Positions 1 to 9,957 of a stretch of DNA of 64,000 bases are shown in pieces; positions within the stretch are counted from its first letter, which is position 1; the number at the start of each line of letters is the position of its first letter. Both the position numbers and the translations under genes were made by a program. The notes below the pieces were generated by a model, which searched no databases, was not told the origin of the DNA, and saw only the letters and a program-made list of their open reading frames with translations. The DNA is taken from NCBI GenBank assembly GCA_951804985.1, contig OX638130.1:124757593-124821592 (forward strand). The letters are read 5' to 3'. This stretch comes from Dryomyza anilis (Eukaryota; Arthropoda; Insecta; Diptera; Dryomyzidae).

Positions 1-430
1 TTTCTTCAAGGAGTCCCTGTGTTCAATTTTGTCGAGATAGGATCGGTGGTTACATAGATATTGAAATTCGCTATTTACGCGGTGGAATTTTTGAAAATAA
101 ATCATTAGGACCAGAACCTAAGACGCCTGTGGTCCAAATGTGAAGAAAATCGGATCAGCCGTTATACTGCAAAGCGGAACAAACATAAAAACGGACCAAG
201 GATGAATAGAATTTATGTTTAAACAGTGACCGCAAAGAACCAGAACCGAAATCGTTTTGATTTTTGAAACCGTAATCTTAACCCATATAGTTTTTTTTGG
301 TTGAAACCGGAATCGGAACCGTTCTTTTAAAAATCTTTCAATCAGAATCGGAACCGATAATTTAGTCCCTGTCAGAAACTGTAAAGATCCGGAATCCGAA
401 CTGGAATCGTTTAGATTCCAGCAATATATG
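1..430. repeat. Degenerate GGAATCGGAACCG-type repeat
   Basis: Between about 236 and 430 the sequence repeats variants of ACCGGAATCGGAACCG separated by short T-rich stretches. The same motif, reverse complemented (TTCCGATTCCGGTTCC), fills 53400-53735 near the other end of the window. A dispersed, internally repetitive family is the simplest reading. The small open frames in it are by-products. Confidence 0.55.
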
Positions 431-717
431 CTTCGAAAATCCCTCTCTCGAACCTTCCTAAGCATGTCAATGGGTGTGGGCATTTGACCATGCCTCAGCG
501 CCATAGACCGAGACATATAGAGCACCTATTGGCATGAGTTATTCAAATTATAACGTACTGTCCAAGACGCATTAAGGAGGTGCATGTCGATCTGCCTCTC
601 TTTGGGTTTTTTTTCAGGATTTGGCGTAATAAAAATGTGTTCTATGATAGCCAAGTCTAAGGCAACCCTGATAAGGTCCAATCAGACTGCTGCCGATGGA
701 TTTAATTCTTTAACATA

Positions 718-1448
718 TCGTCACTGTCATGCCAAAGGGGCGAATGTGCATTTTTAAATATGTTGGGAAATCAAATTTTTAAGTTTAAAGTGCTTTAAAA
801 ACTAGAGAATTTATATTTGATTTAATTTTTTCTGTTATTTTAGTTTATTCGTCAATTATTATAACGTATATAAAATATCTTTAGATTTGGACAACCTACT
901 GAATTATAAAAATGGATTCTGTGAGGCTATATCCTGACCAAAACGCAAATATATTTGTTTTTTATGATATTAGCGCATGATATAATAGTAATGTAGAGGA
1001 ATTATTTGTTTGTTTTTAAAGCACCTATCGATCTGCATCATTAATTAAAAATATTTTGTCAAACATTAATTTGCCATTTGTTATTTGCAGGAAAAAATGT
1101 TTGGCAAAATATTTTTAAATAATGATGCAGTTCGATAGGTGCTTTAAAAACAAACAATTAATGCCTCTACATTACTATTTTATCTTGCGCTAATAAAAAA
1201 TGCCTTTACACCACTATTTTATCTTATACCATTATGGCGAAAAAACGAAAAGATTCGCCCTTTTGGGATGACAAGATTTTCAATTTTTCAAATTCGCCCC
1301 TTTATTTTTGTCTTTTGTGGCTAGAAACACCCAACAAAATGACACGCGATTTTGACACAGCGTACTTGAGGATAAACTACATTCAAAAATGTAAAAAATC
1401 GCAAATGTCAAAAATTGCTCATTCGCCCCTTTGGCATGATAGTGACGA
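718..1448. mobile_element. Terminal-inverted-repeat element (MITE-like) with an inner palindrome
   Basis: Bases 718-745 and 1421-1448 are inverted copies with one mismatch over 28 bases (outer end TCGTCACT, inner end GGGGCGAAT). The element is flanked by CATA on the left and TATA on the right, consistent with a TA target duplication as in Tc1/mariner-type elements. Inside, about 959-1068 and 1092-1200 form a second imperfect inverted repeat (arms about 110 bases, containing TAGTAATGTAGAGG and AAAGCACCTATCGA). No transposase is seen. Confidence 0.65.
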
Positions 1449-1462
1449 TATAAACTCGATAA

Positions 1463-1768
1463 TAATAATAATAGTTTGGCACTACAGTCCTATAAGAACT
1501 TAGGCCGAGCTCTCTCACCATTTGAGCTGTGCGTGTTATATTTGTACTCAAAGTGGTGGGACCTACAGTTTATTGCCGAATCCGAACGGCGGGTGAGAGC
1601 TTTTCATAGGCAATGGCAACGGAGGTTTGCCATTTACAGCCGAGAGGTAGCGCGGTATAGAAAAATGTTTCTATGAAAAGATGTTGTTAGCCCCAGTCCA
1701 GGCTTGAACCGGGGACCTTTCGGCTCGCAGTCCAACGCACTAACCACTGAGCCACCGCGGCTACAACT
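1463..1768 (-). mobile_element. tRNA-derived SINE with ATT tail and target-site duplication
   Basis: Read on the minus strand, the head is tRNA-like: A box TGGCTCAGTGG (1754-1744) and B box GGTTCAAGCC (1710-1701). An unrelated body and a short (ATT)n tail at 1463-1475 follow. The element is bracketed by a 9-base direct repeat ACTCGATAA (1454-1462 and 1769-1777), the expected target-site duplication. It is inserted immediately beside the right end of the inverted-repeat element at 718-1448. It is not a functional tRNA: the anticodon stem does not pair well and there is a body plus tail. Confidence 0.75.
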
Positions 1769-2249
1769 ACTCGATAAAACAGAACGATATTAAGTAGGCG
1801 TATCCCACGGTAATAATCGCATACTGCTGAAACTGCTTTTTTAAGGATTAGGCAGAGTACACTGAGATTCCTAATTCTGTCCTTATTTTGCTGATCAGCT
1901 TGTGCATGCACATTGTGCGCGGGTCGCCACCGGTCTTACACAACTCTGCGGGCAGAGCGTTGATGCTTTATCTTTACATATTAAGCAACGCACCCGGGGA
2001 TGCCCCCTATTAATGCAATGCGCAATGCTGATCGTAGGAAAGGATTATAGGTTATAACGAGGGAGTGAAGGTGGAGTAGTGTCGATGAATATTTGTTTTG
2101 AATTTTCCAATATCAAAAATGTCGATAGAGCGAGATGTTCTAGAAATGAATCGTGCGACTGAAGAACGAATTGTGGCTGTAATGCGTGGTTCTGTTGAGT
2201 GTCGTATGGACTACGAAGATCTGGACTTGGTTTGATGCTTGAGTAGTTA
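1769..2249. other. Stretch without recognised gene
   Basis: Nothing gene-like is supported here. Composition is somewhat less AT-rich than the surroundings around 1900-2060. It probably belongs to an intron of Ranbp16, whose earlier exons are off the window. Confidence 0.3.
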
Positions 2250-2530
2250 ATAAGTCGCTGATGCTTGGACTACGAGCCGAAAGGTCCAGGGTTCAAACCA
2301 TTTGACTGTCTAAATCTTTTTCATAGAAAACATTTTTCTATGCGAAGCTACCGCTCGGCAGTCAATGGCAAACATACGAGAGTAAACAGTGCTTATGAAA
2401 AGCCGTTCGGATTCGACACTGTTGGTCATACTACTTTGAGTACAATCATTACACGCACAGCTGAAATGGTGAGAGATCTCCTCCTAAGTTCTACACAGGA
2501 TTGTAACGCCAAACTATTACATTATATTTA
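2250..2530 (+). mobile_element. Second SINE copy, plus strand, diverged head
   Basis: Shares with the copy at 1463-1768 the TTGGACTACGAGCCGAAAGG region, B box GGTTCAAACC (2289-2298), a CATAGAAAACATTTTTCTAT hairpin, the AAAGCCGTTCGGATTCG segment, ACACGCACAGCTGAAATGGT, and the end GCCAAACTATTA. The A-box side is eroded. It is inverted relative to the first copy, about 480 bases away. Confidence 0.65.
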
Positions 2531-2784
2531 ATATATCGCACGTGGTTGAGTTCGGTCAAGAGACTTTAAGCAGGATTTAGAAGCTGCTCCCAAATGTGTG
2601 AATTGTATTCCATCGTAGTCCGAATATAGATGGTGTAGACAGTAGGAGTGATGTATGTTTTACACCGTTTTAAAATGGTCTTTCTACTTCTTTCATTCTT
2701 TATAGTCTCGGCTTCATTGTTTATTATCTCTTATTTGCCATACAAATGAATTTAAACCATAATTAATCATTAATGCTCTAATAG

Positions 2785-5700
2785 GGTCTTAGCGATCCCG
2801 ACAATTATCACGAGTTTTGTCGCTTGCTGGCGCGTCTCAAGTCCAACTATCAATTGGGCGAGTTGATAGCCGTCGAATGCTATCCCGAAGCTATACAACT
2901 GATTGCAAAATTCACGGTGCAATCGCTGCAGGTAAATATCGCAATATTTTATGTGGTTTGTACTGTGAGACAAATACTTTGAAAACATTTAGATGTGGCA
3001 ATTTGCACCAAACAGCGTACACTATCTGCTGACGCTGTGGCAACGTATGGTGGCCTCTGTGCCGTACGTCAAATCACCGGAACCACATCTCTTGGGCACC
3101 TACACGCCCGAGGTGACCAAAGCCTACATTGAGTCACGGCTCGATGCGGTGCCTGTCATTGTGCGTGACCATTTGGACGATCCACTCGATGATTTGTGCA
3201 TGGTGCAACAACAACTGGAGCAGTTGTCTGTAATCGAGCGCTGTGAATACGACAAGACTTGTGCGCTGCTCGTGCAGCATTTCGATCAGAAGGCCCGCGA
3301 ATACGAGGAGTTGTTGCAGACGCCAAACGCAAATCCTTTGGATATTAGCGTGCATGAGTTGCAGCTCACATGGTTGGTGTATATTATTGGCTCGGCCATT
3401 GTTGGGCGACTGACGGTCAACTCGAACGAGGAGCACGACACCATGGATGCAGAGCTTGTTATACGCGTTAGTTTGAAGTGTTCGCTTCATTATTTGTCTT
3501 TTTTTAATGTTTTCCATTTAAAGGTTTTACAATTAATGAGTCTGACAGATGCGCGTTTGCCGCAGGCAGGCTGCGAGAAACTGGAGCTGGCTGTTTTAAG
3601 TTTTCTGGAGCAGGTGCGTAAAATGCACATTAGCGAACAGACACAGAAGGCGAATGTCTACAAGCGACTGAGCGAAGTATTTGGCTTGAATGATGAGCAG
3701 ATGCTTTTGAGTTTTATTAATCGAAAAATGTAAGTGGAATTTAACTCTTTAACTCTTAAATCATACAAATTACTATTTTTATATTAAATTCAAAAAATCT
3801 CTGTCTTGTATATGCAGCATAACAAATCTCAAATTCTGGGGTCATTCGGAGCAAATTATAACGAAAACTTTATTGTTGCTCTCTGATCTCTCGGCGCATT
3901 TTAATTCGGTGCGAAAATTGGCAAAACTCGAAGAGGTTCAATTCATGTTAACCAATCATACTGTAAGCGTGCTTGTGAATTTTGTAAAGTACCTTTCTTA
4001 ATAAATATAATTTGTTTTTATTGCAGAGCGAACATTTTCCATTTTTGGGCACCAACTCATCTTTGACTGAAATGCGTTGTCGCACCATGTTTTACACAGC
4101 GCTCGGACGGCTGCTCATGTTTGACTTGGGCGAAGACGAGGAGAGATTCTACAACTTTTTGACACCATTAACAAGTATTTTTTTCAGTGATTTTTTGTTT
4201 ATTATTTTTTAATTGTTTTATTAAATAGATCAATTTGAATCACTGGCCACCGTGCTCATGGACACCAACAGTTTTCCCAATGAGGAAGTTAAGAAGGCTA
4301 TTGTGGGATTGGCGCGAGATTTGCGCGGTCTGGCGCAACCGCTGAATGCGCGCATACCATATACAATGCTCTTTGAGTGGCTGTAAGTTTCAAGTTTTAT
4401 TTCATTTTTATAATTTACGTAATTTTCAATTAAAGTTGAATGAAATTCAAAACTGAAATTTTCAATAATTGCAAATGAAATGTCAAATTTAGAAAATGCC
4501 GATTGAAATTGAAAATTTTCAATTTCTAAATGAGAAAACTTCAATTATTATTGTTAATTTCCTTTAAAAAATTGAGAAATTTGAAAATACAATTGAGTTT
4601 TTTCCATTTCAAATTTTAAATTCAATGAAATGAAATTCAAAATTGAAAATTTTCAATTGAAATAGGCGGAAAATTGATATTCTCCATTTTAAATCTAAGA
4701 AATGAAGAATATAATGGATATTTTTGCATATCTAAATTAGAATGTCTTATTAAAATTTCAAATTTCCATTAAAAAATGGGTTATCTATATAAATAAAACT
4801 ATTGGTCCGTCTGTCTGTCAGTCTGTGTATCTGTTTGTTCCAGCATCACGTCTAAATCGCTGAACCGATTTGACTTAAATTTTGCACCAGGATACTATGG
4901 AGTCCGGAGGGTGTCATAGGCTATATATGGGCGGGATTGGACAAAGGGGCGTGGCACCTACCATCCAACCTAAACTTTCTCAACGACATAACTCGGCACA
5001 TACACAAAAACTCAAATAGAAAAAATACAAAAGCAAAAACACAAAAGCAAAAATCAAACACAAAAGCAAAAATCAAATACAAAAACAAAAGTAGGAACTA
5101 AGGTAATCACACAAAAGCAAAATAGAAACAAAACAAAAGATGGTAATACAAAAACAAAAGCAAATACAAATAAAAGCAGAACCACAAAAGCAAAAACACA
5201 AAAACAAAAAAACCTAAGCAAAACACAAAACAATAACAAAAACACAAAATCAAAAGCAAATATACAAAATTAAAAGCAAAAACACAAATAACAAAAGCAA
5301 AATACAAAAGCAAAAACACAAAAGCAAAAACACAAAATCAAAAGCAAGAACACGAAAGTAAAAACACAAAAGCAAAATACAAAAGTAAAAACACAAAAGC
5401 AAAACACAAAAATAAAAGCAAAACACAAAAACTAAAGCAAAACACAAGCAAAGGCACAAAAGGAAAACAAAAACACAAAACAAAAGAAAAATGAAAGAAA
5501 AACACAAAGCAAACACACAAAAACCAAAGCAAAAACACAAACAAAAGCAATGACATAAATCAAAAGCATTAATACAAATGCAGAACAAAAAAGCAAAAAC
5601 ACCAAAAAGTAAAAAGACAAAAACAAAAAATCTCTGCACGAAATTTACTCAATTAGACAATCGAAAATAAATAATAAAAATATTCTTTATATTAATAAAA

Positions 5701-8700
5701 TCACTCATATCCTTGCATTCACAAAATATTTGCACGAGTCGTGCACGGGTCCAGCTAGTTTTTAAATAAAATGGATATTTTTTACTTGAAATTTAAAAAA
5801 TGACAACAAAAATTGAGATTTTTTCATTTCGAAATTAGAAATTCCATTAAAATTAGTAAATTTTCATCAAATGTTGTGAAATTTCTAAATTTTCTATTTG
5901 AAATTCCAAAAAAATTCAGATTGCCATTTAAAATGAAGAAATGTTAGTATTTTTATTTGAAATTTCAAATGGAAAAACTGAATTTAATTTCATATACATT
6001 AAATTAATTATAGTAGAAAATATAAAAAATAATCATTACAATGCTAAACCCCAATATCTGTTACATTATTTAAATAATATTTTTGCCTCAGTTACTACGC
6101 CGACTACTTGCCCATTCTAATACGCGCCGTCGAACTGTGGGCGCATGATCCCGCCGTCACTACACCCGTACTAAAGCTGTTCGCCGAGCTGGTGCACTGT
6201 CGAACGCAACGGCTGCAGGGCAACGTCTCCAGTCCCATGGGCATTTTGCTGTTTCGCGAAGCATCCAAACTTATTTGCATCTATGGCAATCGCATACTGC
6301 ACCTGGATGTGCCACGCGATCAACAATATCCGATGCGTCTCAAGGGTATCTCGATATGTTTTCTGATACTAAAGAATGCGCTGGGCGGCAACTATGTGAA
6401 TTTTGGTGTTTTTAAATTGTATGGCGATGATACGCTCGACAATGTTTTGAACATTGCAGCCAAATTGATTATGTCCATACAGCAGAATGATTTATTGGTA
6501 TTTTCAATCGATTTGTTTTTTTATACTTTATACTTTAATATTTAATTTTTATATTTTCTTTTTACAGGAATATCCAAAATTAGCATCTGCCTATTATGGT
6601 CTGCTCAATTGTCTGTCGCAGGATCACATTACGTTTTTGGCTTCACTGGAGCCGCGTGCATTTCTCTACATTTTGGAGAGTCTCTCGAAGGGCTTGTCTG
6701 CCTTGGGTAGATGTTTAATGATTTTATATAATGTGATCTTAATAATGTTGTAACTGTTTCTGTTCTATAGATTCTTCGATTTACATCAGCTGCTGTTCCA
6801 TTTTGGACAGTGTTGTGTCGTACATTTTTAAGCAATTGCGTTTAAAAGGTTTGTAAAATGTTGTAGTATTTTCGAATTGGTATTTTCTGATATACTTCTG
6901 TTGCAGTCTCAACATTCCCCAACAAGAAATTGCGCAACATTACACCGGAAAATGCACAGTTCCTTAAGGTATGTTAACAAGTGAATTAATTCTTTACACG
7001 GTGTGACTTAAACAAAAATTATATATTTCGAATGCTCGAGTTTTCTTGTAGTTCAAGTTGAGCTTGAAAATATTGCGTACCAGAAATTATTGCACCCTCA
7101 GTTATGATTTCAAAAAGACCAGCAACGTGTTTGTATTGGTACTGTGGAATATCGATTTTTAACTCTATCAATTCCATATTCTATACATTATTTTCATTTC
7201 TTTAAAACATCGTTGTAGAAGTAAAACACATCAACTACAGTTAAAAAAGTCGATTATGGTAATTATAGTATTTACTTAATGCAGATATCATAAGATTTTG
7301 GATGATATTTTATATTTTCAAATACCGCTGATGTTTCGAATGTTCTTTGGAATTGAAACGTCTTGGACAACACATCACTATTGACATCCACAATTTCGAA
7401 GACTTCGTTTAACTTAGCACCAGCGTGAGCATGAAGAATATTTTGATATTAATAGAAGAGTAACTCTTGGCAACATCTGCACAATATGAGCAATAGGCTC
7501 AGTAGGCAATTGAGAAGTAGACCTACAAAAACACCCATCGCACGATGTCCACAGTCCTCATCTATGGCGCTGAGGCATGGACGCTTGCCAACACCGATGG
7601 CGAGCTTTAGGTTCTTCAGAAAATCTGATATGCGTTGAACACGAGTACAGAATGAGATGGAACGATTAGCTGTATAAGCTCTACGCAGACATTGGCATAG
7701 TCAGGTCACTCAATTCTGTACCCGGTTGGGGTCAACGTAGGAGCAGCCGTTCGAATCTCTGGTGGAGCGATTAAGTGCAAGATAACCTGACAACGCATAT
7801 AGTTCAAAAATGGCGCCAGCGTGCGCAACGCAAAAGAGACTGGCATGGCATAATATCTGCGGCGAAACCCATTATGGATTGTAATGGGAAAATAAATATG
7901 TAACATGTTTTATTTCAGTCACGGTAGTTATTTAAGAAGTACAATTATCTATCGATGGATCATAATTATCCACAATAAGATACTAATCATGCCAGTCCTA
8001 TATGCAACAGAGACATGGACACTTGTCAACACCAAAGAACTATCGTTCCAAAGAGATATTATTTGGAAAACGCAAAGGCGACTCTATTATTGCCACTCAG
8101 GCCACTCAATTCTGTACCCGGTAGGGGTCAACGTAGGAGCAGGCGTCCGAATCTCTGGTGGAGCGACCAAGTGCAAGATAACCTGACAACGCATGTAGTT
8201 CAAAATTGGCGCCAGCGCGCGCAACGCAAAAGGCGAAACCCATTATGGATTGTAATGGGAAAATAAGTTAGTAACATATGTTACTTTGGTCACGGTAGCC
8301 ATTTGAGAAGTACAACTATCTCTCGATGGATACAAATTATCCTCAATAAGATACACATCATGCCAGTCCTATATGCAACAGAGACATGGACACTTGTCAA
8401 CACCGAAGAACAATCGTTCGAAAGAGAGATTATTTAGAAAACGCAGAAGCGACTGGTAATATACAAAAGCTCTTAAACGAATCGCATCATGGGTAATAAG
8501 TAAGTTTTATGGTGTTTAGTTTTACTTCTACAACGATGAGAAAACGTAAAACGATGTGTATTAGAAATGAGTGGCGCGTAGTAATGGTAAATGTTATCTA
8601 AAAGAAGAAATTCATCTCGTTTAAAGTATATTTAAAATATCACATCGTGTTCCACGTCAAACTATAATTGTTTTGTACTATTTGCTCGCAAAGGTTGTTG

Positions 8701-9537
8701 AAATAAATTCCGAGGTGCTGCAGAATATGATGTCTACGCTGTTGAACAATGTTATGGCCGAAGACTGCAGAAATCAGTGGTCTATGTCACGCCCACTGCT
8801 GGTACTGATACTCTTGTATGAGGACTATTTTAGGTAATATTTTACTCATCCATCCATCCTCTAACAAATTGACTGCGAATCAATACATTTTGTCTAATAA
8901 TAATTCTTTATTTTATCCTTTAGATCGCTAAAAGAGAACATAATACGCGCACAACCAATGGAGAAACAACAAACGATGGCACAGTGGTTTGACGATTTAA
9001 TGTATGGCATTGAAAGAAATGTTGCAAGTAAAAATAAGGATAAGTAAGTGATAAATAATGAGTCTACAACGTTACTATAATTTTGTTAATTTTTTATAGA
9101 TTTTCGCAGAATTTGTCATCTTTTCGACGTGATGTTGTGAATTTACCGAAATCTTCGAGTTATAACACTGGTGCGTTATTGTTATAAGTGTATTTGTTGC
9201 ACTGCCCTTTGAGTGTTTTTATGTGAATATTATGCCTTTTTAATTCAAGTCCCCGTAGGTATAGCGCCTATAACTATCGACTCTACCCTAAGGTACTCTT
9301 TTATGTAAATCGCTTCAGTAACTAACATTTAGTAATGCCTGCCTGCCTGCTTTTAATAACAAACTTGTTTATTGAATTCAGACCCAATTCAAGTTCATAA
9401 TATGCAGAGTTTCTTTTTTTTTGTAATTAGGTCTGTGCATAAATTTTATTTTTATTATTTTTTCAGTCAATTTTAACCATATCAATGACATATTGCTCGA
9501 TGAACTCGAGAAAGAGTATATGAAAGATGACAACTAA
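2785..9537 (+). CDS. Ranbp16: Exportin-7 / Ran-binding protein 16, 5'-partial, 14 coding exons
   Basis: Importin-beta family nuclear export receptor (XPO7 type) that carries cargo out of the nucleus with Ran-GTP. Exons by splice sites and continuous frame: 2785-2931, 2993-3466, 3524-3729, 3818-3962, 4027-4174, 4229-4382, 6092-6497, 6568-6706, 6771-6848, 6907-6968, 8694-8833, 8924-9043, 9100-9170, 9467-9537. They sum to 2361 nt (786 codons plus stop), about what remains of a 1.09 kb-residue XPO7 after its first 300 residues. Near-identical family stretches include [20 protein letters not shown] in the first exon, [13 protein letters not shown] in the second, [14 protein letters not shown], and [13 protein letters not shown] in exon 11. 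The N-terminal Ran-binding part is off the left edge; no exon for it is seen in 1-2784. Introns 4383-6091 and 6969-8693 are enlarged by mobile elements. Intron 3467-3523 is 57 nt and open in frame. The C-terminal exon choice is uncertain (see findings). Gene identity is sure; individual junctions are predictions. Confidence 0.93.
4784..5758 (+). mobile_element. Non-autonomous Helitron-like element in a Ranbp16 intron
   Basis: Begins with TC (TCTATATAAATAAAACT) directly after an A and ends with CTAG (5755-5758) directly before a T, the insertion rule of Helitrons. A perfect 13-base hairpin GCACGAGTCGTGC (5732-5744) lies 10 bases before CTAG, as expected for a Helitron 3' terminus. The first 200 bases have the GGTCCGTCTGTCTGTC start, a conserved block (AGTCCGGAGGGT, TATATATGGGCGGGATTGGA) and GGGGCGTGGCACC. 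The middle (about 4995-5635) is a degenerate CACAAAAGCAAAAA tract. No Rep/helicase gene is present. It sits in intron 4383-6091, sense relative to the gene. Confidence 0.75.
4995..5635. repeat. Degenerate ACAAAAGC low-complexity tract
   Basis: About 640 bases made of variants of CACAAAAGCAAAAACACAAA. The opposite strand reads as long Phe/Leu/Cys-rich open frames, which are artefacts of the repeat. It is cargo of the Helitron-like element around it. Confidence 0.8.
7208..8538. mobile_element. Inverted-repeat-bounded block of tandem LINE fragments in a Ranbp16 intron
   Basis: CATCGTTGTAGAAGTAAAAC at 7208-7227 is repeated exactly in reverse complement at 8519-8538. Between them lie about three tandem, diverged copies (spacing about 370-400 bases) of a LINE reverse-transcriptase C-terminal segment. 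One part (7537, 7989, 8361) reads like ...[13 protein letters not shown]..., a family signature. The other part (7708 and 8106) runs from CTCAATTCTGTACCCGGT to the ATGGGAAAATAA end, reading ...[10 protein letters not shown].... All copies have stops or frameshifts. Confidence 0.6.
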
Positions 9538-9957
9538 CTGATGAAGATTTACAAAAAATAAAAACGTAATATGCAATGGGAGGGGTAACAGTTATGTTTG
9601 TTACTAGCACGGAAATATGCCAAACCATACCACATCTATACATAACAGTTACAACATACTCAAATAACTGAGTGTAAAAGGAATTAAATAATAGTTATTC
9701 GATGTGAAATGGATTGGTACAAGTAGTTTAGAATTTAATAATTCCCTTGAGTAGCCTCATAATTTATTTACTTTTAATAGCGCTTTTCAAATATGTTTTT
9801 TTTTTAAAACATGATTTTTCTTAATTTCAGACAATTCGTATCAAGTTTACTCCGAAACAAATTATTCTGTATCGGTTTAGTACTAAATTTGTGGAAGCAG
9901 ATGGTCCTAAAAATCGCATGCAGGCAACAAGATCTACTGGTGTATGAACCATATTAA
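9259..9957 (+). other. Possible alternative 3' exons of Ranbp16
   Basis: After exon 9100-9170 three continuations are possible. One is the exon used in the main model (9467-9537). A second is an exon at 9831 reached directly, giving about 16 further residues to a stop at 9878-9880. The third is a 34-nt cassette 9259-9292 (CCCGTAG acceptor, AAG|GTACTC donor) spliced to 9831, which keeps a frame open to 9955-9957. Splice sites are plausible, but nothing here proves use. Confidence 0.35.

Noticed and set aside
1683..1767. tRNA gene on the minus strand
   Set aside because: A and B boxes are present, but stems pair poorly and the sequence continues into a SINE body, an ATT tail and a target duplication.
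5054..5639. Overlapping Phe/Leu/Cys-rich frames resembling membrane proteins (also 29968-30463)
   Set aside because: They are translations of the CACAAAAGC low-complexity tract in the Helitron-like copies; hydrophobicity is an artefact of T-rich codons.
9467..9537. Main Ranbp16 last exon as unrelated DNA
   Set aside because: It was kept because phase, acceptor and stop all fit and the total length matches the family, although its residues are not obviously conserved.
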